Assembly: GCA_016803235.1 (NCBI GenBank)
Contig: JADCLI010000008.1
Coordinates: 1-64,000, forward strand
Length of the DNA stretch: 64,000 bases
Reading direction: 5' to 3'
From: Pimelobacter simplex
GTDB taxonomy: Bacteria; Actinomycetota; Actinomycetes; Propionibacteriales; Nocardioidaceae
Below the pieces are notes generated by a model. It worked only from the letters and a program-made list of their open reading frames with translations. It was not told the DNA's origin and did not search any database. How positions within the stretch are numbered: position 1 is the first letter of the stretch; each line of letters starts with the position of its first letter. The position numbers and the translations under genes were made by a program. Positions 26,663 through 35,702 of the stretch are shown one piece after another.

Positions 26663-27190
26663 TCAGTGCTGGTACGTCCCCGTGACGATCGCCCGCCCGA
26701 GCGTCTTGAACGCCAGGTTGAACCCGACCGCCGCCGGAGTCGCGGAGGAGTCGACGCCGAGCGTGGCGTCCTTCACCGCGTGCACCACGAAGAAGTAGCG
26801 GTGCACCTGGTCGCCCTCGGGCGGCGCGGCCCCGCCGAAGTCGAGGGTGCCGAAGTCGTTGCGCACGTGGAAGGCGCCCGCGGGCAGCGTCGCGTCGGAC
26901 GCGCCGGCGCCGGTCTCGAGGCTGGTCACGTCGGCCGGTACGTCGACCACGACCCAGTGCCAGAAGCCGCTCACGATGGGCGCGTCCGGGTCGAAGCAGG
27001 TCACGACGTAGCTCTGCGTGCCCTCCGGGCCGCGCTCCCAGGACAGCTGCGGCGAGGTGTTGCCGCCGGAGTAGACCTGCTCGGCCTTCAGCGGCTGCCC
27101 GTCGGTGACGTCGTCGCTCGTCACGGCGAACGACGGGACGACGGGGAGCAGGGCGTAGGGGTCCGGGGTCACCGGGCGATCGAGACTCAT
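26663..27190 (-). CDS. YbhB/YbcL (PEBP, Raf-kinase-inhibitor-like) family protein
   Basis: 175 aa from ATG 27190. PEBP motifs: [42 protein letters not shown] (the DPDAP anion-binding loop and HW) and the late [14 protein letters not shown]. No signal peptide, so cytoplasmic. Bacterial members have no settled function. Convergent with the acyl-CoA dehydrogenase, divergent from the siroheme enzyme. Confidence 0.93.
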   Translation of the reverse strand: MSLDRPVTPDPYALLPVVPSFAVTSDDVTDGQPLKAEQVYSGGNTSPQLSWERGPEGTQSYVVTCFDPDAPIVSGFWHWVVVDVPADVTSLETGAGASDATLPAGAFHVRNDFGTLDFGGAAPPEGDQVHRYFFVVHAVKDATLGVDSSATPAAVGFNLAFKTLGRAIVTGTYQH

Positions 27191-27261
27191 GTCACCGAAG
27201 TTAGTCCGGGTGCTGGTCCCATGTCAGTGGCGCCACGGTGGATGCCGGGAGAATGTACGAC

Positions 27262-28494
27262 GTGAGCGACTTCCCGCCGTACCCCTCCGGTCTGCGCCTC
27301 GCCGGGCGCCGCGTGCTCGTCGTCGGCGGAGGCCACGTGGCCCAGCGCCGCGTACCGCAGCTGATCGCCGTCGGCGCCGACGTCCACGTCGTCTCCCCGC
27401 ACGTCACCCCGGCGATCGAGGGGCTGGTCGGCTCGGGCGAGATCACCTGGCACGAGCGGGCCTTCGCCGACGCCGACCTCGACGGTGCCTGGTACGTCAT
27501 CGCGGTCACCGACGACCGCGCCGTCAACGACCACGTGTCCGCGCTGTGCGAGGCGCAGCGGGTGTTCTGCGTGCGCTCCGACGACGCGACCCTGGGGACG
27601 GCCTGGACGCCGGCGGTCGGCCGCGAGGCCGGGATCACCGTCGCGGTCGTCGGCAACCGCGACCCGCGCCGCTCGGCGTCGGTGCGCGACGAGATCCTCG
27701 CGGGCCTGCGCGACGGCACCATCGCCGCGCCCCACCACCGCGACGGCACGCCCGAGCGCACCCCCGGCGTGACCCTGGTCGGTGGCGGGCCCGGCGACCC
27801 CGAGCTGATCTCGATCGCCGGTCGCAAGGCGCTGATGGCCGCCGACGTGGTCGTGGCCGACCGGCTCGCCCCGCGCGAGCTCCTCGGCGACCTGCCCAGT
27901 GACGTCGAGCTGGTCGACGTGGCCAAGCTGCCGCGCGGGCGCTCGGCGCAGCAGGAGGAGATCAACCGGATCATCGTCGAGCGCGCGCAGGCCGGCAAGC
28001 GGGTCGTGCGCTTCAAGGGCGGCGACAACTTCGTCTTCGGCCGCGGCTTCGAGGAGATCATCGCCTGCCGGGCCGCCGGCGTACCGGTCACCGTGATCCC
28101 CGGCCTCACCTCTCCCGTCTCGGTGCCCGGCATCGCGGGCATCCCGGTGACCCACCGCGGCGTGACCCACGAGTTCACCGTCGTCTCCGGCCACCTGCCG
28201 CCCGGCCACCCCGAGTCGCTGGTCAACTACGACGCGCTCGCGCAGATGCAGGGCACCGTCGTGGTGATGATGGGCGTCGAGAACGCCCCCCACATCGCCA
28301 AGGCCCTCGTCGCCGGCGGCCGGCCCGACAGCACGCCGGTCGCGGTCGTCTGCGACGGCACCATGCCGACCCAGCGCACGGTCCTCGCCACGCTCGGCAC
28401 GCTCGCCGAGCGGCTCGCCGAGGAGGACGTGAAGCCGCCGGCGATCATCGTGATCGGCGACGTCGTCGCGGTCGCCCACCCCGACGCCTTCTGA
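27262..28494 (+). CDS. cobA: Siroheme synthase-like fusion: precorrin-2 dehydrogenase / uroporphyrinogen-III C-methyltransferase
   Basis: About 410 aa. The N-terminal 150 residues are a CysG-N-type NAD-binding domain (RRVLVVGGGHVAQRRVPQLI). The C-terminal SUMT domain starts VTLVGGGPGDPELISIAGRKAL and contains RLAPRELL, VVRFKGGDNFVFGRGFEE and VIPGLTSPVSVPGIAGIPVTHRG. It methylates uroporphyrinogen III to precorrin-2 and may oxidise it towards siroheme. The middle chelatase segment is short. I chose GTG 27262 because GGGAG lies 10 nt upstream; ATG 27253 is in frame too. Start uncertain by a few codons. Confidence 0.9.
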   Translation: MSDFPPYPSGLRLAGRRVLVVGGGHVAQRRVPQLIAVGADVHVVSPHVTPAIEGLVGSGEITWHERAFADADLDGAWYVIAVTDDRAVNDHVSALCEAQRVFCVRSDDATLGTAWTPAVGREAGITVAVVGNRDPRRSASVRDEILAGLRDGTIAAPHHRDGTPERTPGVTLVGGGPGDPELISIAGRKALMAADVVVADRLAPRELLGDLPSDVELVDVAKLPRGRSAQQEEINRIIVERAQAGKRVVRFKGGDNFVFGRGFEEIIACRAAGVPVTVIPGLTSPVSVPGIAGIPVTHRGVTHEFTVVSGHLPPGHPESLVNYDALAQMQGTVVVMMGVENAPHIAKALVAGGRPDSTPVAVVCDGTMPTQRTVLATLGTLAERLAEEDVKPPAIIVIGDVVAVAHPDAF

Positions 28495-28505
28495 GGCCGG
28501 CGCCG

Positions 28506-29321
28506 ATGGCCGAGCTCGTCGAGATCACGGACCCCGCCGACCCGCGCCTCGGCGACTACCGGGACCTGCGCGACGTCGAGCTCCGCAAGCACCTCGAGGC
28601 CGAGCACGGGCTCTTCCTCGCCGAGGGGGAGAAGGTCGTACGCCGGGCGGTCGAGGCGGGCTACCGGCCCCGCTCCTTCCTCATGGCGCCGCGCTGGCTC
28701 GACGGCCTCGCCGACGTCCTCTCCCGCACCGACGTACCCTGCTACGTGCTGTCCGAGCAGCTCGCCGAGGAGGTCACCGGCTTCCACGTCCACCGCGGCG
28801 CCCTCGCCTCGCTCGAGCGCCGCCCGCTGCCGAGCCTCGACGACGTCCTCGCGGGTGCCCGCACCGTCCTCGTCCTCGAGGACCTCGTCGACCACACCAA
28901 CGTCGGCGCCATCCTGCGCAGCGGGGCCGCGCTCGGCTTCGACGCCGTCCTGCTCGCGCCCCGGTGCGCGGACCCGCTGTACCGGCGCGCGATCAAGGTC
29001 GCGATGGGCGCGGTGTTCGCGCTGCCGTGGACCCGGCTCCCGGACTGGTACGACGCCCTGCCCGCCCTCTCCGAGCGGGGCTTCACCACCGTCGCGCTGA
29101 CCCTGGCGCCGGACGCCGTGCCGATCGAGGAGGCGGTGGCCGGCCAGGACCGGGTCGCGCTGGTCCTCGGCTCCGAGGGCCACGGCCTGTCCGCGCGCTG
29201 GGAGCAGTCCGCCGACCGGCGCGCGATCATCCCGATGGAGCGCACCATCGAGCACGGCGTCGACTCGCTCAACGTGGCCGCCGCGACGGCGGTCGCGTGC
29301 TACGTCACCGCTCGTCGGTGA
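28506..29321 (+). CDS. TrmH/SpoU-type RNA 2'-O-methyltransferase
   Basis: 271 aa, 11 bp after the preceding gene. The C-terminal SPOUT domain shows the three knot motifs: DHTNVGAILRSGAALG, LVLGSEGHGL and IPMERTIEHGVDSLNVAAATAVACY. The N-terminal about 100 residues form the substrate-binding domain (FLAEGEKVVRRAVEAGY). It methylates a ribose in rRNA or tRNA with SAM; the exact site is not predictable. Confidence 0.93.
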   Translation: MAELVEITDPADPRLGDYRDLRDVELRKHLEAEHGLFLAEGEKVVRRAVEAGYRPRSFLMAPRWLDGLADVLSRTDVPCYVLSEQLAEEVTGFHVHRGALASLERRPLPSLDDVLAGARTVLVLEDLVDHTNVGAILRSGAALGFDAVLLAPRCADPLYRRAIKVAMGAVFALPWTRLPDWYDALPALSERGFTTVALTLAPDAVPIEEAVAGQDRVALVLGSEGHGLSARWEQSADRRAIIPMERTIEHGVDSLNVAAATAVACYVTARR

Positions 29322-29387
29322 GATCTCGCCAAAACTGACACGCTGTCGCACTACCGCTCGCGCGCCGGGGCACCTAGTGTCCCCTCC

Positions 29388-30503
29388 ATGGCGGATGAGA
29401 ACACGTTCTACCCAGCGGTCCCGGTCGTCGTCTGGGGCACCGGCAACATGGGCCGGGCCTCGATCCGGGCCGTCGCGGCGCACCCCGGGCTGAGGTTGGC
29501 GGCGGTCATCGTCAACGACCCGGCGAAGGTCGGGCGCGACGCCGGCGACCTCGCGGACCTGGGCCGCTCCCTGGGGGTGCCCGCGACGAATGACGTCGAG
29601 GCGGCTCTCGCGACGCTCGACGGCGCCGGAGCGGTCGCGTACGCCGCCAGCGGCGAGCTGCGCCCCGACGAGGCGGTCGTCGACATCGCCCGCGCGCTGG
29701 CCGGGGGAGCCGTGGTCGTGACGCCGTCGGTCTATGCGCTCTACGACCACCGCAGCGCGCCGGACGAGCTGCGCGACCCGCTCGAGAAGGCGTGCGCCGA
29801 GGGTGGGAGCGCCCTCTTCGTGAGCGGCATCGACCCGGGCTGGGGCAACGACCTGCTGCCCGCACTGGTCAGCGGCCTGGCCTCCGAGATCGAGCAGGTC
29901 CGCTGCCAGGAGATCTTCGACTACTCGACCTACGACGCCGAGGACTCGGTCCGCTACATCGTCGGCATGGGCCAGCCGATGGACTACGAGCCGCCGATGG
30001 TCGCCGAGGGCATCCCGTCGATGGTGTGGGGTGGCCAGATCCGTCTGGTCGCGCGGGCGCTCGGCGTCGAGGTCGACGAGCTGCGCGAGACCGTGGAGCG
30101 CCGCGCCCTCGACGCGTCGGTGACCACCGGCCTCGGCGACTTCGAGGCCGGCACCCAGGGCGGCCTGCGCTTCGAGGTGCAGGGCATCGTCGGCGGCGAG
30201 GCGAGGATCGTGGTCGAGCACGTCACCCGGATCAGCGCGAGCTGCGCCACCGATTGGCCGATGCCGCCCGACAGCGGCGACGGAGCGCACCGGGTCATCA
30301 TCGAGGGCCGCCCGCGCATCGAGATCAACGTCGAGGCCACCGACGAGGGCGGCAACCGCGCCGCCGGCGGCAACGCCACCGCCGCCAACCGGCTCGTCAA
30401 CGCGATCCCGTGGCTGCGCACCGCCACGCCGGGCCTGTACGACGGCCTCGACGTGCCGCTGGTCCCGTCGACGTACCTGCGCACGATCGCCGAGGAGGCC
30501 TGA
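29388..30503 (+). CDS. NAD(P)-binding dihydrodipicolinate reductase-like protein
   Basis: 371 aa. N-terminal Rossmann motif VVVWGTGNMGRASIRAV, then PSVYALYDH and a catalytic-like segment VSGIDPGWGNDLLPAL. It matches the actinobacterial dihydrodipicolinate-reductase-like/2,4-diaminopentanoate dehydrogenase family rather than DapB itself, which is about 250 aa. It shares one base with the following carboxymuconolactone-decarboxylase-like gene (TGATG), so they form an operon. Substrate unknown. Confidence 0.82.
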   Translation: MADENTFYPAVPVVVWGTGNMGRASIRAVAAHPGLRLAAVIVNDPAKVGRDAGDLADLGRSLGVPATNDVEAALATLDGAGAVAYAASGELRPDEAVVDIARALAGGAVVVTPSVYALYDHRSAPDELRDPLEKACAEGGSALFVSGIDPGWGNDLLPALVSGLASEIEQVRCQEIFDYSTYDAEDSVRYIVGMGQPMDYEPPMVAEGIPSMVWGGQIRLVARALGVEVDELRETVERRALDASVTTGLGDFEAGTQGGLRFEVQGIVGGEARIVVEHVTRISASCATDWPMPPDSGDGAHRVIIEGRPRIEINVEATDEGGNRAAGGNATAANRLVNAIPWLRTATPGLYDGLDVPLVPSTYLRTIAEEA

Positions 30504-30994
30504 TGTTCCTCGAGATCCCCGACGGCAAGGACCCGATCACCTACGTGTGGGGCGAGCTGGTGCCCGGAATCGGCCCCGCCGCGTCCACGCTCGCGATGAG
30601 CGTCTACGAGCACAGCACCCTCGGCCTGCGCGAGTTCGAGGCCGCCCGGCTGCGCATCGCGCAGGTCAACGGCTGCCTGTTCTGCCAGGACTGGCGCACC
30701 GAGCGCGACGGCCAGAAGGTCGAGGACACCTTCGACCAGGCGGTCCAGGAGTGGCGCACCACCCGCGACCTCGACGAGCGGGCCCGCCTCGCCGCGGAGT
30801 ACGCCGAGCGCTACGCCCTCGACCACCACGGCATCGACGACGGCTTCTGGCAGCGGATGCGCACCCACTACACCGACCGCGAGATCGTCGAGCTGTCGAT
30901 GTGCCTGGGTTCGTGGCTCGCCTTCGGCCGGCTCAACCGCGTCCTCGGGCTGGACGCCGCGTGCGTTCTGCCGAGCCACGCGGCCAAGGCCTGA
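30503..30994 (+). CDS. Carboxymuconolactone decarboxylase/AhpD-like protein
   Basis: 163 aa. The AhpD-like motif with two redox-active cysteines is NGCLFCQDWR (about residues 55-64), followed by helical segments and VELSMCLGSWLAFGRLNRVLG. Such CxxC proteins act as peroxidase partners or as decarboxylases. Coupled to the preceding reductase-like gene; a second member of this superfamily is at 39366. Confidence 0.85.
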   Translation: MFLEIPDGKDPITYVWGELVPGIGPAASTLAMSVYEHSTLGLREFEAARLRIAQVNGCLFCQDWRTERDGQKVEDTFDQAVQEWRTTRDLDERARLAAEYAERYALDHHGIDDGFWQRMRTHYTDREIVELSMCLGSWLAFGRLNRVLGLDAACVLPSHAAKA

Positions 30995-30998
30995 CCCG

Positions 30999-31913
30999 TC
31001 AGCGGCGCAGCAGCGCCGCGAACTGCGCGATGGTGTCGTCGACCGCCGCCTGGCACGCCGGCGACCACGGGCCCATGTCGAAGAACCCGTGGATGAGGCC
31101 CGGGTACGTCGTCTGGGTGACCGGTACGCCGGCCGCGGCCAGTGCGTCGGCGTAGGCGATGCCCTCGTCGCGCAGCGGGTCGAGCTCGGCGGTGACGACG
31201 ACGGCCGGCGGCAGGCCGGCCAGCTCGCCGCGCAGCGGGGAGATCCGCGGGTCGAGGAAGTCGGTGTCGGCATCGGCGTAGCAGCCGATGAACCAGGCCA
31301 TGGTCGGCTCGTCGAGGAAGTAGCCATGGGCGTTGTCGACGCGCGAGGCGTAGTCGCCGAGCACGTCGGTCGCAGGGTAGACCAGCAGCTGCGCCGCCAG
31401 GCCGGGCACGTGCTGGGTCGCGACGGCCGACAGGTTGCCGCCCGCCGAGTCGCCGGCGACGGCGAGCACGCCGCTGCCGCCGTACTCCGCCAGCCTGGAC
31501 TGGACGTCGCGGACCGCGGCGATCGCGTCCTCGGCGGCCGCGGGGAAGCGTGCCTCGGGCCCGAGCCGGTAGTCGACGGCGACGACGACGGCCTCGGCGC
31601 CCGCGCAGATCGCCCGAGCCATCGGGGCGTGCGTGTCGAGGTCGCCGATCACCCAACCGCCGCCGTGCAGCAGCACGACGGTCGGGAACGGTCCGTCGCC
31701 GTCGGGGCGGTAGACCCGGGCGGCCAACGGACCCTCGGCGCCCGCGACCTTGTCGTCCTCGATCGAGGCGACCGGGGCCAGGCTCTCCGGTGGGCGGGTG
31801 TCGACGGTCATCGCCCGGAACACCGCGCGGGCGTCGCCGGGGGAGAGGTCGGACATGGGAGTGCCGGCCGCGATCGCGTCGAGGAGGCCGGTCAGGGAGG
31901 GGTCCACGGGCAT
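30999..31913 (-). CDS. Alpha/beta hydrolase, hormone-sensitive lipase family
   Basis: 304 aa from ATG 31913 (an upstream GTG at 31946 is in frame). HSL-family motifs: oxyanion VVLLHGGGWVIGD, nucleophile VAGDSAGGNLSA, Asp in AELDPLRDEG, His in PGLIHGFFDM. Cytoplasmic esterase/lipase of medium-chain esters. Convergent with the AhpD-like gene (4-bp gap). Confidence 0.93.
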   Translation of the reverse strand: MPVDPSLTGLLDAIAAGTPMSDLSPGDARAVFRAMTVDTRPPESLAPVASIEDDKVAGAEGPLAARVYRPDGDGPFPTVVLLHGGGWVIGDLDTHAPMARAICAGAEAVVVAVDYRLGPEARFPAAAEDAIAAVRDVQSRLAEYGGSGVLAVAGDSAGGNLSAVATQHVPGLAAQLLVYPATDVLGDYASRVDNAHGYFLDEPTMAWFIGCYADADTDFLDPRISPLRGELAGLPPAVVVTAELDPLRDEGIAYADALAAAGVPVTQTTYPGLIHGFFDMGPWSPACQAAVDDTIAQFAALLRR

Positions 31914-31952
31914 GGGCAGACCGTAGCGGTCATCGCCGGGGACCACGAGAGG

Positions 31953-32564
31953 TCAGGTCGGCCACTCCGGCGGGTAGTCCTCGGCCGCGGCGTCGTGCTG
32001 CTTGCGCAGCTTCTTCATCGCCTTGGCCGAGACCCGATCGCCGAACACGGTGCCGAGGGTGTGGTCGGTCTCGTGCTGCAGGCACTTCGCGAGCAGGCCG
32101 TCGCCCTCGAAGCGCACCGGCGCACCGTCGAGCCCCGTGCCCTCGACCGCGGCGTAGTCGGGCCGCGCGCAGTCGACGAAGGCGCCGGGGTAGGACAGGC
32201 AGCCCTCGGGGCTGTCGTCGAGTCGCCGGGAGACGCCCTCGGGCTCGACCAGCACCGGGTTGCACACGACGCCGACCACCCGCCGGCCCTCGGCGTCGGG
32301 GCAGTCGAAGACGAACATCGCGACGTCCTCGCCGATCTGGCACGCGGCCAGGCCGACGCCGTCGGCGGCGTACATGGTGGCGACCATGTCGGCGGCGAGC
32401 TCGGTGAGCGCGGCGTCGTACACCTCGACCCGGGCCTGCGGCCGGTGCATGACCGGCGTCCCCCAGCGGGTCATCGGTCGGACCCGGCCGTTGCGGGGCA
32501 GCGGCCCGTACGGCGCCAGCACGGCCTCCGGGGTGGTGTCGTCGAGGTCGGCGTCGTCGGGCAT
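31953..32564 (-). CDS. def: Peptide deformylase
   Basis: 203 aa. Removes the N-formyl group from nascent proteins, using Fe2+. All three motifs are present: GVGLAACQIG, EGCLSYPG and QHETDH. The extended N- and C-termini give the larger actinobacterial type. It is the likely housekeeping enzyme, although no fmt gene is adjacent. The C-terminus is normal. Confidence 0.95.
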   Translation of the reverse strand: MPDDADLDDTTPEAVLAPYGPLPRNGRVRPMTRWGTPVMHRPQARVEVYDAALTELAADMVATMYAADGVGLAACQIGEDVAMFVFDCPDAEGRRVVGVVCNPVLVEPEGVSRRLDDSPEGCLSYPGAFVDCARPDYAAVEGTGLDGAPVRFEGDGLLAKCLQHETDHTLGTVFGDRVSAKAMKKLRKQHDAAAEDYPPEWPT

Positions 32565-32573
32565 GCCCCAACT

Positions 32574-34001
32574 CTAGGGCCGCGGGATCCGGTGGTGGGC
32601 CGACGGGGGCACCGTGCCCTTGGCCTCGTCGGTCGGCACGTGGGTGACGGGGATCGGTACCCGCACCGGCTGCGGAACGGGCAGGGGCTGGGGCTGGGGG
32701 CGCGGCAGCACGTGGATCCTCGTGCCGGGGGTCGAGCTGCCCAGGTTGCCCTTCGCGGCGGCCACGGACACCCGCACCGTCCACCGGCCGGTGCTGCTCG
32801 CGGGCACCTTCAGGACGAAGCGTCCCTTGCGGCCGGTCCGGGCCTTGTCGACGGTGCGCCACTGCTTGCCGACCTTGCGCTGCAGGCTGACCCGCACGCC
32901 GGCGTCGCCGGGCGCGATCCGGCCCTTCACCCGGATCGGCTGGCCCTGCCGGACCCGCGTCGCCGGGGCACGGGCGTTGACCTGGCGCTTGACGGTGACC
33001 AGCAGGGTCGCCGACGTACTGGCCTCGAAGGTGTCGTCGCCGCTCGTGCGGACCTGGTACTCGGTCTGCCGATCGGGCCGGACGTGGAAATGTGCATAGG
33101 TGCCGGGCTGGAAGGCGCCGCTCGCGACGGGGGAGAAGCCCGCGGCACCCCACGGCCGGGCCCACAGGGTGGCCGTGCCGGGAACGTAGCCGGGGGACCA
33201 GACGCCGTCGCCGGGCGTGTTCGCGTCGGCCAGGAGGAAGTGGTCCTGGCCCTTGACCAGGTCCAGCCGGGTGATGCCGCGCTCGAGGGCGGTGCTGTGG
33301 TGGGTCGGCGCCGCGGAGAGGAAGGCCTGGGTCGGCACGCCCTCGAAGTCGTACCTCGTCGTGCCGGCGGTCGTGCGCAGTCGCAGGTCGTCGAAGTAGA
33401 AGTCGCGGCCGCGGCACCCGAACTCGAAGTCGAGCCACGCCCCTCCCGAGCCGGCGCCCCACCCGTCGGCGAGCTCGGCGAGGGTCTCGCCGGAGGAGGA
33501 CAGGGTGTTGTCGTCGGACCAGCGCCAGTCGGTCGGGATGTCCGCGACGTCGTCACCGGAGTGCCAACCGGTCAGGTTCGACACGTCGTAGCGGCCCTCC
33601 AGCCAGAACGACTGGAACCCGTCGCCGACCGCGTCGAACTGGATCGTGATGTGGCCGTCGGCCCCCGAGCCGCCGGGGAGCGCGCTCGGGTGGAAGGTCG
33701 CGAGCGCGGCGTCGAGCAGGCCGGCCGGGTTCGCGACCCACGCGGAGACTCCGCCCATGCCGCCTGTCCGGCCCGCGAAGGCCAGCCCGATCGCGTGGTC
33801 GCCGAGCACGCTGCCGCTTCGGTACGCCGCGTACGGGCTCGGCGTGCCGCCGCCCGAGCAAGGGCCGGCGACGTAGCGCAGCCCGGGCGGGAAGGCGTAG
33901 CCGTCGACCACCACGGTCTGGTCGGCGGCGTTCGCCGGGGGCGGGACGAGCCCGAGCAGCAGGGTGAGGGCCGCGGCGCTCGCCACGAGGATCCTTCGCA
34001 T
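32574..34001 (-). CDS. Secreted protein of unknown function with Ig-like/bacterial-repeat C-terminus
   Basis: 475 aa with a clear Sec signal peptide (MRRILVASAAALTLLLGLVPPPANAA, cleavage near residue 25). The first two-thirds has no recognisable enzyme motif; it holds FDFEGVPTQ-like and YFDDLRLRTTAG segments that look like a carbohydrate-binding beta-sandwich. The region at about 350-440 (RVRQGQPIRVKGRIAPGDAGVRVSLQRKVGKQWRTV) resembles the Ig-like domain often found in actinobacterial surface proteins. The tail is proline-rich. No sortase signal is visible. Confidence 0.75.
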   Translation of the reverse strand: MRRILVASAAALTLLLGLVPPPANAADQTVVVDGYAFPPGLRYVAGPCSGGGTPSPYAAYRSGSVLGDHAIGLAFAGRTGGMGGVSAWVANPAGLLDAALATFHPSALPGGSGADGHITIQFDAVGDGFQSFWLEGRYDVSNLTGWHSGDDVADIPTDWRWSDDNTLSSSGETLAELADGWGAGSGGAWLDFEFGCRGRDFYFDDLRLRTTAGTTRYDFEGVPTQAFLSAAPTHHSTALERGITRLDLVKGQDHFLLADANTPGDGVWSPGYVPGTATLWARPWGAAGFSPVASGAFQPGTYAHFHVRPDRQTEYQVRTSGDDTFEASTSATLLVTVKRQVNARAPATRVRQGQPIRVKGRIAPGDAGVRVSLQRKVGKQWRTVDKARTGRKGRFVLKVPASSTGRWTVRVSVAAAKGNLGSSTPGTRIHVLPRPQPQPLPVPQPVRVPIPVTHVPTDEAKGTVPPSAHHRIPRP

Positions 34002-34142
34002 CGTCGCCCCCAGGTGTCCCGCGACCGGTGGTCTCCCGTGCCCTCGAACCTACGATCGGTCACGCCTTCCTGCCGTCCCCCGAACTCGGTATAGATCGGG
34101 GGAGACGGCTCACGGGGCGGGCGTCGGTGCGATGGTGCTGGG

Positions 34143-35631
34143 GTGGAGACCCACCACGAGCTGGCCGCTCTGGTGGCTCGGCTGGGACCGGCGGTGCTCG
34201 AGGACCCGCAGGACTTCCGCGCCGCCTTCGACGACTACGCCCCGGACGGTCCGACGACCGACGGGCAGGTCAACCTGCTCACGGACGCGATCCGGCTGGG
34301 CACCCTCGCCCGGGTGCTCGCCCAGCTCGCCGACGGCGCGCACCCCGGGGCGCACCCTCGACGCGCAGGCGTTCCGGCTGGCCCGGTTGCGTGGTGGCGC
34401 CGACGTCGTGAGCGCGCGCTGGGCCCTGGCGGCCCTGCTGTTCGCGCTGGGCCGGGTGGGCGAGGACGAGGTCCTGGCGCCGACGCCGCGGACGGTGGTG
34501 CCGGACGACGCCACGGCGCTCGCCGGGACCGTGGTGCCGCTGTCGGCCACAGCACCGGAGGGACTGCCCGAGGGACTGCCCGAGGGACTGCCCGCGGGAC
34601 CATGGGGAGCGACGCGCGGGTGGCTGCGTCCCGGGGTGAAGGTCGCGGTGTTCCTGGGACTGGCCCTCGTCGTCGTGGTGGTCCTCACGCTCGCCGCGGT
34701 GGTGGTCTCGCGGGGCAGGGAGGCCGACCGGACGGGCCGGACCGGCTCCGTGGACGGCCCGGATGGCGCAGGCGTGTTCGTCGTCCCTGCCGGGACGGTC
34801 GTCGGCCTCGGCGCTGCCGAGGACGCCGAGGTGACCGCCGCGAGCATCGGCGGACGCACCGCCGGCGTGCGGGTCAGTGGGCTGGCCGGTCCCGAGCGGG
34901 TGGACCGCGATCCCCGGGTGCTGCTCCCGGCGCCGGGCAGCGGGCTGCGCACCTTCACGCTCGCGGACGGTCCGTGCCAGGAGGAGCCGTGCGCGCCGTG
35001 GTCCGCCGCGGGACTGGAGGTGGTCGTCGCCGGCGACACGGTCCCGCTGCCCGCCGGCGGGCCGTCGTACGTCGTCGCGGTGCCGGACGGGGCCCCGGTG
35101 GAGCTGCGGCTGGACGCCGACGGCTTCGACCAGCGGGTCTCGCTGCGCGACGGGACGGCTACCGGGCGCAACATCGCCGTCCTCGTCCGGCAGGAGCGGC
35201 ACGCCGACATCGACGCGGATCTCGTGCTGCGACCGACCGCGGACGCACCGCTCGGGGCCGACGCGGTCCGGTCGGTCCATGTGGGCGCGGCCCGGCTGTT
35301 CTTCTTCAACGGCCCTCGCGGACTGTCACGCCCGCGGCGCGCCTTTCTCGCGATCGATGTCACCTACACGACTCCGGACGACCCGACGCCCCGCGGCTTC
35401 GAGCTCAGCGAGCTGCACCTGGAGGCGGCCGACGGCAAGCCGTACCCGGTCCGGGACCTCTCCCCGGACACCCCGGACCCCGACCCGGCCTTCGTCGTAC
35501 CGGCCTCGTTCCGGTCGGGGACGCTGGTGATCGCCGGCACCCGGCGGGTGACGACCCGGACCAGCACGGGCGGCAAGGGCAGCGTTCTGCTCACCCTCCC
35601 GCGCACCACCGTCGCGGTCCGGATCGACTGA
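34143..35631 (+). pseudogene. Frameshifted gene for a single-helix membrane protein
   Basis: The gene starts at GTG 34143 (ETHHELAALVARLGPAVLEDP) and is coding in that frame until about 34345. The homologous-looking continuation (TLDAQAFRLARLRGG onward) is one frame over and runs to a stop at 35631. One extra base in the run CACCCCGGGG (34341-34350) explains it: dropping one G restores DGAHPGRTLDAQ. The joined protein would be about 495 aa with an N-terminal helical domain, one membrane helix (about residues 160-185), and a C-terminal extracellular beta-rich part. Function unknown. It may be a sequencing error in the homopolymer rather than a real lesion. Confidence 0.8.
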
Positions 35632-35702
35632 CGTCCAGATCACACCGGGCGATTTCGAGCCTGCTGTAGCGCAATGTGTAACTCGCAGTTACATTTAGTG
35701 TC

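Noticed and set aside
31089..34094. 1001-codon + frame over the hydrolase, deformylase and secreted protein genes
   Set aside because: Three well-supported genes lie on the other strand; the frame is a high-GC shadow rich in Gly/Arg/Val without domains.
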